Of a stretch of DNA of 40,715 bases, positions 32,143-38,962 are shown piece by piece. The notes under the pieces were generated by a model. That model saw only the letters and a list, made by a program, of their open reading frames with translations, made no database searches and had not been told where the DNA came from. Made by a program: the position numbers and the translations under genes. Each line of letters opens with the position of its first letter. Position 1 is the first letter of the stretch. Source of the DNA: Nitrososphaerota archaeon (GTDB lineage Archaea > Thermoproteota > Nitrososphaeria > Nitrososphaerales > Nitrosopumilaceae); NCBI GenBank assembly GCA_028867615.1, contig JAGWGC010000004.1, positions 1 to 40,715 of the forward strand, read 5' to 3'.

Positions 32143-32763
32143 ATGAAATCTGTAAATCTCTTTGCGCTAATGATGACAATTGGTTTTCTTGGTTTGATTC
32201 ACTCACAAGTATATGCACAAATGGAAAACAATGGAACTCAATTTTCTAATGGTACACTACAAACAATTGTGTTACAGTGGCCTCCACAGTCTGCTATCCA
32301 ACATATTACAGTAGTCATAGGAGTAAACAACACAATCAAGTGGGTCAAAGAAGGTCTCAAGAGTGATACTATTACAGCAGATAATACCAACGATCCAGAT
32401 TTTGCAAAAGCCGCACCATATTTTGGAAATCATTTTGATGGTACACTTGTAAATTCTACTCAAGTGGGAATGAATGAAACCGAGATATTTTATAAAGACC
32501 CATCAGGTCAGGTTAGAAGTTTTTTTTCAGAACCTGGAAGGTATGCACACAACATACTGGATGAAAGAAACCCTTTCTTTCAATACACCTTCACAAGAGT
32601 AGGTACTTTTGGTTACCATGGTAAACCATGGGAAAGATGTTCTGTCACTGTCTTGGCTCCGTTGTCAAGTGCTTCTGTCCCAGAATTTCCGTCTGTATCT
32701 CCGGTTTTGTTAATTGGTATTTTGTCATTGATTTTCTTTCATGGAGTAAGGATTAGAAAATGA
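32143..32763 (+). CDS. Cupredoxin-like surface protein with PEF-type anchor, ligands lost
   Basis: ATG 32143 replaces the track start at 32125 because of promoter spacing and a clean signal peptide (MKSVNLFALMMTIGFLGLIH). The product is 206 aa. The body is cupredoxin-like (ITVVIGVNNTIKWVKEG...YTFTRVGTFGYHGKPWERC), but the ligand loop that is normally YYC-x2-HPW has changed to GYHGKPW, and the first ligand His is Asp (SDTITAD). Copper binding is therefore doubtful. The C-terminus PEFPSVSPVLLIGILSLIFF with a basic tail is a PEF-type anchor. It is the first gene of a two-gene operon and its stop overlaps the next ATG as ATGA. Confidence 0.75.
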   Translation: MKSVNLFALMMTIGFLGLIHSQVYAQMENNGTQFSNGTLQTIVLQWPPQSAIQHITVVIGVNNTIKWVKEGLKSDTITADNTNDPDFAKAAPYFGNHFDGTLVNSTQVGMNETEIFYKDPSGQVRSFFSEPGRYAHNILDERNPFFQYTFTRVGTFGYHGKPWERCSVTVLAPLSSASVPEFPSVSPVLLIGILSLIFFHGVRIRK

Positions 32764-33374
32764 AAACTCTGCATCTTTTAATAATAATTGGAGTGACAAT
32801 AGTAGGATTTATTGCAACAGTTGTAATTATGCCGAATCAGAATAATGAGAAAGTAATACTAAATGCAAATGGGGGTAAACCACTCGATTTGACATTTCAT
32901 GTAAAAGAACTTGATGTGAGAACATATGCTATCGTCACTCCTAGCCTTTCAATAAAAAATGCTATAGTTACGGAAACACTAACTTTCGTTAACCCTGCAT
33001 TTCCCATAGTGCTTGAAAGAGGAAAAAACGCTACGTTGAAAATCGAAATAGAGTCACATGTGCCTTATCCCTTGTCTTTGCAGTTACGGGTTTTCAATAA
33101 TGTAGACAATAATTATGATCTGGCATTTGCACATGTCAAGTTTAACGGTGATGCCTCTGGTTTACCAAATGGCTTAACTGCATCATTTAACAATGATGTG
33201 ACCACAGTGGATGCAAATGGTAGTGACCAAGAGACTTTGACCTTTAATGTAGGACAGAATGTACAAGCAGGTAATTATCAAATCGGCGTACTTGGACTTG
33301 CCACTATCAATAGTCCTGCCGGCACCGAGATGGGTAACAGTCATACCCTCTGGATACCAATCACAATAAAGTAA
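32760..33374 (+). CDS. Membrane-anchored beta-sandwich protein, MKTLHL start
   Basis: The 204-aa protein has an N-terminal anchor helix (MKTLHLLIIIGVTIVGFIAT) and one or two beta-sandwich domains. The end (VDANGSDQETLTFNVGQNVQAGNYQIGVLGLA) is typical of NEW3/Ig-like domains in archaeal surface proteins and resembles the ends of 23580-24494 and 35606-36220. It is coupled to the cupredoxin-like gene by ATGA. The 60-bp 3' element (33379-33438) follows directly, as after 23580. Function unknown; surface location inferred. Confidence 0.75.
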   Translation: MKTLHLLIIIGVTIVGFIATVVIMPNQNNEKVILNANGGKPLDLTFHVKELDVRTYAIVTPSLSIKNAIVTETLTFVNPAFPIVLERGKNATLKIEIESHVPYPLSLQLRVFNNVDNNYDLAFAHVKFNGDASGLPNGLTASFNNDVTTVDANGSDQETLTFNVGQNVQAGNYQIGVLGLATINSPAGTEMGNSHTLWIPITIK

Positions 33375-33378
33375 AAAG

Positions 33379-33438
33379 AAAACTCGATAATTTTATTATT
33401 TTAAACCACAAAAAATATACTTTACAAAGTCTTTTTGG
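33379..33438 (+). repeat. About 60-bp 3'-end element (copy 2)
   Basis: AAAACTCGATAATTTTATTA, then TTTTAAACCACAAAAAATAT and AAAGTCTTTTTGG. It matches the reverse complement of 23521-23581 with few changes. It starts 5 nt after a stop codon. Confidence 0.7.
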
Positions 33439-33456
33439 TTGTCGACTCGATTAATT

Positions 33457-33490
33457 TTTAGACTACTGGATTGCAGTTGACTAAAAAACA
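33457..33490 (+). repeat. Dispersed palindromic repeat, copy D
   Basis: TTTAGACTACTGGATTGCAG then TTGACTAAAAAACA. It lies 12 nt ahead of the broken integrase gene. The second half is shared exactly with copy E (GTTGACTAAAAAACA). Confidence 0.65.
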
Positions 33491-33501
33491 ATATTAGGAA
33501 A

Positions 33502-34460
33502 TTGACAGACACGGGTTTAATATCGGGTTTTGGTAGTATGTATGTGGATAAGGGCTTAGTAGTCTTTGAGATATATTGTAGGTCTGAAGCTACTAAAGAG
33601 CATTACAGATATTGGTTTAATGACTTTTTGGGTTGGTGTAAGGTAAATGTTGAACCTATATTACGGGAGAGGGTCTTTTACAATTGAAAGAGACAGCCTT
33701 ACAGGAGATGATAGAAGATTATATTATGGAGAAGCGTAAGGGTTTGTCTCCTAATACGTTACCATTGCCTATTGCAAGTTTGAGGTTGTTCTTTTATATG
33801 CAAGATAAAGTCTTGAATTGGAAACGTATCAAAAAGATGATACCTACACAGGTAAAGAAGGCTGGGTATTCTGCCTATCAGAATGATGACATTAAGACTA
33901 TGCTGATTAGTGCAGGGAGTAAAAGAAATCGAACAATAATTTCTTTCCTAGCATCAATAGGGTGCAGGATCGGAGCAATACCCGACTTGAAGATAGAACA
34001 CCTTAGCAATATGTCTGATGGTTGCAAATCAGTTTTGTTCTACGAGGGTTCTAATGAAGAATATTATGGATTTCTTACACAAGAGGCAAGCAAGGTGTTA
34101 GATGAATATTTAGATGAAAGAAGAAAGGATGGAGAACATCTAACAGAGAAAAGTCCAATATTTAGAGCGGAGTATAGTATAGGTATACAGCCTGTAAAGG
34201 TTTTGACTTTGCGAGGTATTGGAATATTTGGAAATTTTGGCAGGATCGGAAGGTATCAGCATTCCCGTATTCTTGGAGGGACTTTGGTATTACACCTTCA
34301 AGAAGAACAGAAAGATGAGAAAATGAGAGAATATAGTTTAGAGGAAGTTATCGGATTTTTACTAAATTTGCTAGATGATACTTATGATAATGATACAGAG
34401 GCGAATGAGAAATTGAAGATAATTGAACGAGAAAAAATCAAGCGACTAAGGAGAAGATAG
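33502..34460 (+). pseudogene. Frameshifted, catalytically incomplete tyrosine integrase
   Basis: Two overlapping ORFs (33502-33687, TTG start; 33684-34460) together cover a thaumarchaeal integrase. The first holds the N-terminal SAM-like part (YCRSEATKEHYRYWFNDFLG). The second continues it (MIEDYIMEKRKGLSPN..., LNWKRIKKMIPTQ) into the catalytic domain with the first Arg (IGCRIGAIPDLKIEHL) and the FYEGSNEEYYGFL strands. After VKVLTLRG the expected HxxR and Tyr motifs are missing in all frames I checked, and a charged helical tail follows. One frameshift and an internal loss make an inactive enzyme likely. It borders the right side of the MKTLHL locus, next to repeat D. Confidence 0.68.
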
Positions 34461-34488
34461 ATGGAATCTCAAATGTAAATAGAAGATG

Positions 34489-34514
34489 TGTGTGGTTACT
34501 AATTCGCCACACAC
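34489..34514. terminator. 8-bp perfect hairpin between convergent genes
   Basis: GTGTGTGG, a 10-nt loop, CCACACAC. It lies between the integrase remnant and a convergent small gene and may end transcription from one or both sides; there is no long T-tract, so the terminator role is uncertain. Confidence 0.4.
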
Positions 34515-34523
34515 AGAGAGTAA

Positions 34524-34700
34524 CTACTTCCTTTTTAGTGGCTTTAGGTTCTGTTTGCGTTGTGTCCTTTTAGGCAACTCCAACAACCATCTTCTAAGAG
34601 TTACTTGACCTACACATTCCTTTAGAGTCTGCATAAGTGTTCCGCTCTTGAGACTTGCTTCCACTAATTCCGATATTTCTTCATAGGTTTCGTTATCCAT
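34524..34700 (-). CDS. 58-aa protein missed by the ORF track
   Basis: ATG 34700 opens 58 codons ending TAG at 34524 (MDNETYEEISELVEASLKSG ... KQNLKPLKRK). A Shine-Dalgarno-like GGTGA lies 4-8 nt upstream of the ATG, which is unusual in this window where most genes look leaderless, and supports translation. The product is soluble with a predicted helical centre (SGTLMQTLKECVGQVTLRRW) and a very basic tail, so it may bind nucleic acid. It sits tail to tail with the integrase remnant, which suggests it belongs to the same old mobile element. Family not recognised. Confidence 0.6.
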   Translation of the reverse strand: MDNETYEEISELVEASLKSGTLMQTLKECVGQVTLRRWLLELPKRTQRKQNLKPLKRK

Positions 34701-34801
34701 TGTTTCACCGATTTGCCCTTTTGGACAAACATAATATTACACGATCTTACACTTTAAGATTTCCTGATGCGGTACTAGGATTACATAAACAAGCAACATA
34801 T

Positions 34802-35365
34802 TCACATGTTACGATATGTATAGATTATTCTTTGAGTTAATGTGATTCCTGTAATTATAACAACTGCTATAATGGCGTAATCCATTCTTACCATTCCGAT
34901 TATAGCAATAATCAATAATCGCTCTGCGCGTTCTCCTATCCCTACACCTTGAAGTTGAACTCCAAGAGATTCAGCCCTTGCTCGTGTATAGCTTACAAGT
35001 AGAGACAGTCCTATTGCCAATAGGACAAGATAACCTTGTGAATATCCACCAATTAAAATTCCAAGAAATATTGCAACTTCTACAATCTTATCAAAAACAG
35101 AATCAAGAAATGCACCTTTTTTAGATGTCTGTCCAGTGATCCGTGCCACTTGACCATCAACAATGTCGAAAAATCCAGAAACAAGCAACAGAACTCCTCC
35201 CAAGATAAAGGAATATTCAAGATGAACAGCATAAATTATTGCAGATGAAAATCCAAAACAAAGTCCAATCGTTGTCCAAAAATTTGCAGATAGTCCCGTA
35301 GCGGTAAACTTTTTACCAATTTGCTGAAGTTGGAATTGTAGTTTTTCTCGTAGTTTATTCAGCAT
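34802..35365 (-). CDS. CDP-alcohol phosphatidyltransferase (archaetidylinositol-phosphate-synthase-like)
   Basis: This 187-aa integral membrane enzyme has about six helices. The family signature D-x2-D-G-x2-A-R-x8-G-x3-D-x3-D is present as DIVDGQVARITGQTSKKGAF followed by LDSVFD (residues about 65-90), with all four metal-binding Asp. Such enzymes transfer a polar alcohol phosphate to CDP-archaeol to make polar lipid headgroups. The archaeal members of this size and signature are usually archaetidylinositol phosphate synthases, but substrate cannot be proven here. The start ATG 35365 begins MLNKLREKLQ. It is a chromosomal lipid gene, apparently monocistronic, which shows that the window leaves the accessory locus here. 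Confidence 0.88.
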   Translation of the reverse strand: MLNKLREKLQFQLQQIGKKFTATGLSANFWTTIGLCFGFSSAIIYAVHLEYSFILGGVLLLVSGFFDIVDGQVARITGQTSKKGAFLDSVFDKIVEVAIFLGILIGGYSQGYLVLLAIGLSLLVSYTRARAESLGVQLQGVGIGERAERLLIIAIIGMVRMDYAIIAVVIITGITLTQRIIYTYRNM

Positions 35366-35605
35366 TAAGAACTAATGATTATTATTCATTATCAATTAAT
35401 ACATTTTTCTAATGCAATACAAGAAAAAAGTCCCTATTCTTTTGATCTAGTAAATATTTTCAATTATATATACTAAGTATTCTTTCTAAATTGAATGAAA
35501 TTAAATAAATTTTTACGATATAACATAATTCAACTTACATCACTAAAATTTTCGTATGACGTATACTATGTCATTTCAAGTATTAATGATAAAAAAGAAG
35601 GGGGT

Positions 35606-36220
35606 TTATTGGATATCCAGATAGACATTTCTGAATGAACCATTACCGCTAGGCTCGTGTAACCCTATTTCAAGTACGTATGTTCCAGGTTGAACATTTT
35701 GTGACGTTGAAATTGCCATGTTGACACTTGCTCGTTGAGATATACCAGATGACGTTGTACTTGGAAGATCCACAGATGTTTTATCAAATGTTGATGTTAG
35801 TCCCAACACACTAGATACCACTGGATTAATGCTGTACGGTAACTGTATTACCCTACTATTAGATCCAGATGATAGAATCCTTGAACTAGGTACTTTTGTT
35901 GTAGTGTGGAGTTTTACAGTTATGTTCAGATGTAGATCTTTGCCAAGTGGTGCAAATATGCCTACGGGTAGTACAGTGTTCTGACCAGCTTTCAGAATAA
36001 TATGTTGTGGTGCTACAGCATAGTAATCAATACCAATACTGTTAAACTGTTGTGCAGATACTTCTGGTGTAATTCCCAATGCCATATTATGCGCTTGGTT
36101 CGTTACAACACTTGTAGTTTCTATAGAACTTGATTCCGCATTATTTGTTGTAACAATACCCACAATGACAGCAATTGCAACTAAGCCTGCAACATAATAC
36201 AATTTTCTATATACTCTCAT
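35606..36220 (-). CDS. Membrane-anchored beta-sandwich surface protein
   Basis: ATG 36220 is preferred to 36235 because a Shine-Dalgarno-like GGTGA lies about 6 nt upstream (TTAGGTGAAAAAATG). The product is 204 aa: an N-terminal anchor helix (RKLYYVAGLVAIAVIVGIVT), a Ser/Thr-rich linker and a beta-sandwich body with PGTYVLEIGLHEPSGNG at its end, resembling NEW3/Ig-like domains of 32760-33374. It forms a two-gene operon with 36229-36903, 9 nt downstream of that stop. Unlike the MKTLHL operons this one uses visible ribosome binding sites and a long leader. Function unknown. Confidence 0.72.
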   Translation of the reverse strand: MRVYRKLYYVAGLVAIAVIVGIVTTNNAESSSIETTSVVTNQAHNMALGITPEVSAQQFNSIGIDYYAVAPQHIILKAGQNTVLPVGIFAPLGKDLHLNITVKLHTTTKVPSSRILSSGSNSRVIQLPYSINPVVSSVLGLTSTFDKTSVDLPSTTSSGISQRASVNMAISTSQNVQPGTYVLEIGLHEPSGNGSFRNVYLDIQ

Positions 36221-36228
36221 TTTTTCAC

Positions 36229-36903
36229 CTAACATGTTCCATCATCACAGATCGTCATGGAATTAATTGAGAATGAACCACCATTATTCCAGTAATCTGC
36301 TTTTGCCAATAGGCCAATGGTATCAGTGTCTGTGCTAGTTTGAGGATTACCTCCAGTATAGAAATTGTCCTGTCCTGCAGTATTTCCATAGTTACAGTTC
36401 AAATTATATCCGCCAGTTTCAGTTGAAGCTGAATTTGCAACCACAAAATTACATCCACCCAGATAGTAATTCGTATCATAACCATCTACTTGATATGATA
36501 AAGTTGCATGACTGCTACTGGATGGAACCTGAATGACTCCTTTATAGGATATATTTGATGAAAATGTGATTGTTGTACCAGAGCTCAGTAACGATGGACT
36601 TGATCCATAGCTAGTATGTCCTGAATTTTCGTTATTCCATGCGTTAGCTATGTTCTTATATTGATTCACATTATTGAACGATTCAATATATTCTGGAGCC
36701 GATGACAAGGCGTCTGCACATGCTGTAGAAGTCGCCGAACATGCTCCTCCCTGAAAACTGGGATTAGCATCTAAAGGACTATACGGTCCGCTTGATGTTG
36801 AACTTGCGCCAAAAGCAGGCGATATTGTAAGTCCAATGAACAATGCACCAAGTATACTTGCAATACCTGTCAAGGTTTTTGTTTTTTTGTTTTGTTTTTT
36901 CAT
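36229..36903 (-). CDS. Secreted Ser/Thr/Asn-rich protein
   Basis: The 224-aa protein has a signal peptide (KTLTGIASILGALFIGLTIS, cleavage near PAFGAS). The mature part is rich in Ser, Thr, Asn, Gly and Tyr with few charges and several Cys (GGACSATSTACADAL, GGCNFVV, NLNCNYG, MTICDDGTC), suggesting a disulfide-stabilised extracellular protein, possibly a filament- or coat-like subunit (inference). A good GGAG ribosome binding site (AAGGAGAATTGAAAAAATG) supports the start. It is the first gene of the operon with 35606-36220, preceded by a leader with two strong hairpins. No family recognised. Confidence 0.7.
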   Translation of the reverse strand: MKKQNKKTKTLTGIASILGALFIGLTISPAFGASSTSSGPYSPLDANPSFQGGACSATSTACADALSSAPEYIESFNNVNQYKNIANAWNNENSGHTSYGSSPSLLSSGTTITFSSNISYKGVIQVPSSSSHATLSYQVDGYDTNYYLGGCNFVVANSASTETGGYNLNCNYGNTAGQDNFYTGGNPQTSTDTDTIGLLAKADYWNNGGSFSINSMTICDDGTC

Positions 36904-36933
36904 TTTTTCAATTCTCCTTTATGCTTTTTGTGT

Positions 36934-37006
36934 GTATGAAGTGGCCTAGTCTTCATACCGCACGATCTGGTAGCCATACAGTGTGTTTCACACTGCATAT
37001 CGCGGT
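36934..37006 (-). promoter_or_regulatory. Two-hairpin 5' leader of the secreted-protein operon
   Basis: Hairpin 1: GTATGAAG, 9-nt loop, CTTCATAC (36934-36958). Hairpin 2: CAGTGTG-TTT-CACACTG (36979-36995) nested in an outer stem ACCG/CGGT plus CGAT/ATCG (36957-37006). A TATA-like TTTTTAAT near 37035 would place the transcript start just upstream, so both would be in the mRNA leader. It could be a regulatory RNA structure or a stability element. Confidence 0.5.
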
Positions 37007-37156
37007 TATGGTAAAGCATATCCGGTACAATACAAAAATGATTAAAAAGGTTTGAGGGGAAGATTTCGGAAAAATTCGGAATTGTTCACCTCAAAACTTA
37101 AATCATATCATCATGGAACTCACTCTGCAAATTTAATCACAACAGAAAATAAAAAA

Positions 37157-37720
37157 TCAAAATTCATTATATGCTACGGTAGGAGTCTTTGGAATTATAT
37201 CAAAAGTTACGACATTATTATCTACATGACAGTCTATCCTGTCACATAACCTGTTCAAGATAACTCGATTATACTCTGAAAGATACCTTGACCATTTGAT
37301 TCCTTTGGTGTGCTGGAATAGCAACCTGTGATTCTTGGTAGAAAGGTCGTGCTTGAAGGCATACCAACCAGAGTATTTTCCAAATGTTTCATAATATCTA
37401 TCCAGTATTGAAAAGAAATCAAGCCTTCCCCCAAATAGCGAGAGTAGAACACCAAAATTTCGTGTAGCCTGTTCTCGTGCAACCTCTTCCAAGTCTTCAG
37501 GTTTCATTCTTTCTATAATGGCTTGGAAACAAGGAACCGGCAATGTTACTGTACCTATTTGTGATAAAGGAATATCAAATACGGCAGTCTTTCTCATAGA
37601 TTGCGATACCAATGTACTTGAAGTTGTATCACGTGTGCGTGATTCTCTTTCAAAATATTCTACTAGATCTTCTGGAATTGAATATGACTTTCGCCTTGAC
37701 TTGCCTTTAGATTGTTCCAT
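37157..37720 (-). CDS. Ribbon-helix-helix-like DNA-binding protein
   Basis: The 187-aa soluble protein has an N-terminal stretch (RRKSYSIPEDLVEYFERESR, then SSTLVSQSMRKT) that fits a ribbon-helix-helix motif: a basic beta strand, two helices and a Ser/Thr turn. The rest (residues about 55-187) is a mixed alpha/beta domain that I do not recognise (MKPEDLEEVAREQATRNFGV...). Long RHH proteins of this kind are common in Nitrososphaerota and thought to be transcription regulators. It is transcribed alone, divergent from 37904. No target sites are obvious. Confidence 0.6.
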   Translation of the reverse strand: MEQSKGKSRRKSYSIPEDLVEYFERESRTRDTTSSTLVSQSMRKTAVFDIPLSQIGTVTLPVPCFQAIIERMKPEDLEEVAREQATRNFGVLLSLFGGRLDFFSILDRYYETFGKYSGWYAFKHDLSTKNHRLLFQHTKGIKWSRYLSEYNRVILNRLCDRIDCHVDNNVVTFDIIPKTPTVAYNEF

Positions 37721-37903
37721 GACATAGCACCAGGGAGGAACAATTGATCCATGTTATTGTCATCTTGGACTAATCGAGTACCGGACAGGTCATACTTAAG
37801 GGATCCGTATGTATGTTCAGTAAGAATCTTAGTCAATATAAAAAAATTAAGACTTGCAATTGTTAATCAATATTTATTTAATTCATATATCACATGATAT
37901 CCA

Positions 37904-38116
37904 GTGCCAAGAAAAGAATACAAGACTATCACAATAAAAAATGCCACTTATGATAGATTCCTAAAAACAATTCAGGCACAAAAAAGAAAGACGCCTAGAA
38001 TACATCAGACAGAATTTTTGGAGTTATTGCTTGACATGTATCACAAAAAATCACTAGAGCCACACTACAGAGAAATTAATAAGATTCTGAAAGATAAACG
38101 TCAAACAAAAAATTAA
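37904..38116 (+). CDS. Small ribbon-helix-helix-like protein, GTG start
   Basis: The 70-aa basic protein begins KEYKTITIKNATYDRFLKTI, a beta strand followed by a helix, then RIHQTEFLELLLDMY as second helix, which is the usual pattern of CopG/antitoxin-like DNA-binding proteins. No toxin partner is next to it. The start is GTG at 37904; an ATG 10 nt upstream is in another frame. AT-rich promoter-like sequence (TATTTATTTAATTCATATAT) precedes it. Confidence 0.6.
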   Translation: MPRKEYKTITIKNATYDRFLKTIQAQKRKTPRIHQTEFLELLLDMYHKKSLEPHYREINKILKDKRQTKN

Positions 38117-38159
38117 TTCTAAAAACTAAAATTGTACATAGTGAAGTACGAAAACTTTT

Positions 38160-38545
38160 TTTTGCGCCAATTCACCCCGTCACTTCGTGACACCCCTCTT
38201 GAGACTTCGCTTTTTGTCTAACAACGGCTCGCTCGCTCATCCTCTGGCTACGGCAATCGCTTTGCTCATGCCTGCCAGCCCTACGGGACGGACTTACCGA
38301 GCAAGAGGAAAGATTATGTCCTTTCCACAAAAATTCACCCAGCAGACACACCCCTACGGGCTACCCGTCTTACATCCCTCTTTTTTCTCCAAGTCCATAA
38401 TTCTCACTTCGTTCAAACGGCACGATTTACCTCGTGCCGTCTTCCCTCTTGCTCGCTTCGGACGGCTGCCGTTGGCAGCCTCTCGCCCGCCGTTGAGGAA
38501 CTCCGCTTTGCTCCGCACTCCTTCAACTTCGTTGATAGTCGTTTG
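38160..38545. other. GC-rich, hairpin-dense non-coding block
   Basis: This stretch is far richer in GC than its surroundings and packed with short perfect hairpins: GTCAC-TTC-GTGAC (38179-38191), ACGGCACGA...TCGTGCCGT (38418-38441), GGCTGCC-GTT-GGCAGCC (38464-38480), and repeated CCCTACGGG. The ORF 38187-38612 running through it has no signs of being a protein. It may be a structured RNA, a replication or maintenance site of an integrated element, or a repeat of foreign origin. It ends just before repeat copy E. Confidence 0.5.
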
Positions 38546-38585
38546 GCAGGGATTTCATATTTTTGGAAGAATCAAGTTATTTGGA

Positions 38586-38618
38586 TTAGACCCCTGCTTC
38601 ACAGTTGACTAAAAAACA
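38586..38618 (+). repeat. Dispersed palindromic repeat, copy E
   Basis: TTAGACCCCTGCTTCACAGT then TGACTAAAAAACA. It shares GTTGACTAAAAAACA-type sequence with copy D, 5.1 kb away in the same orientation. The following stretch to 38911 shows no gene. Confidence 0.55.
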
Positions 38619-38911
38619 TTAAGAACAATCAGGATAGTCGCAATTTCTTTTTTTATGTCCTGCAAGGTTAGGATTATCACAAGTCTGATCCCCCCTCCCC
38701 ACCCAAGACCACACAGATTTCTGGAATTAGTTTAAAACACTATTTGCCTAATCTGATAAGTTCCGGTACAATATTGCTCTACTTTGGTTGGAGTCTAGGA
38801 GGACCCAGATATTAACACAATGTAATTTCAGATCCATATTTCCAATAGTTTGAATCTGATGGAATGCAAGACTATATGGTCTTCTTTTTCTGTTACAAAT
38901 ATTTCCCAAAT

Positions 38912-38956
38912 TGACTCATAATATAAGAATTCTTATATATATGAAATCTTATATGA
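38912..38956 (+). repeat. Left 45-bp inverted repeat flanking ATPase gene
   Basis: TGACTCATAATATAAGAATT onward; it includes the perfect 18-bp palindrome ATATAAGAATTCTTATAT. It pairs with 40166-40210 at about 39 of 45 positions. It ends 6 nt before the ATG and must cover the promoter. Confidence 0.75.
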
Positions 38957-38962
38957 TTTAAC

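Noticed and set aside
5508-33374. Regularly recurring start cassette as a CRISPR-like array
   Set aside because: Copies are hundreds to thousands of bases apart, are translated, and no cas genes or spacer structure exist.
38187-38612. 141-aa ORF across the GC-rich block
   Set aside because: Low-complexity, no domain pattern, composition follows the hairpin DNA and it runs through palindromes and repeat E; a non-coding block explains it better.
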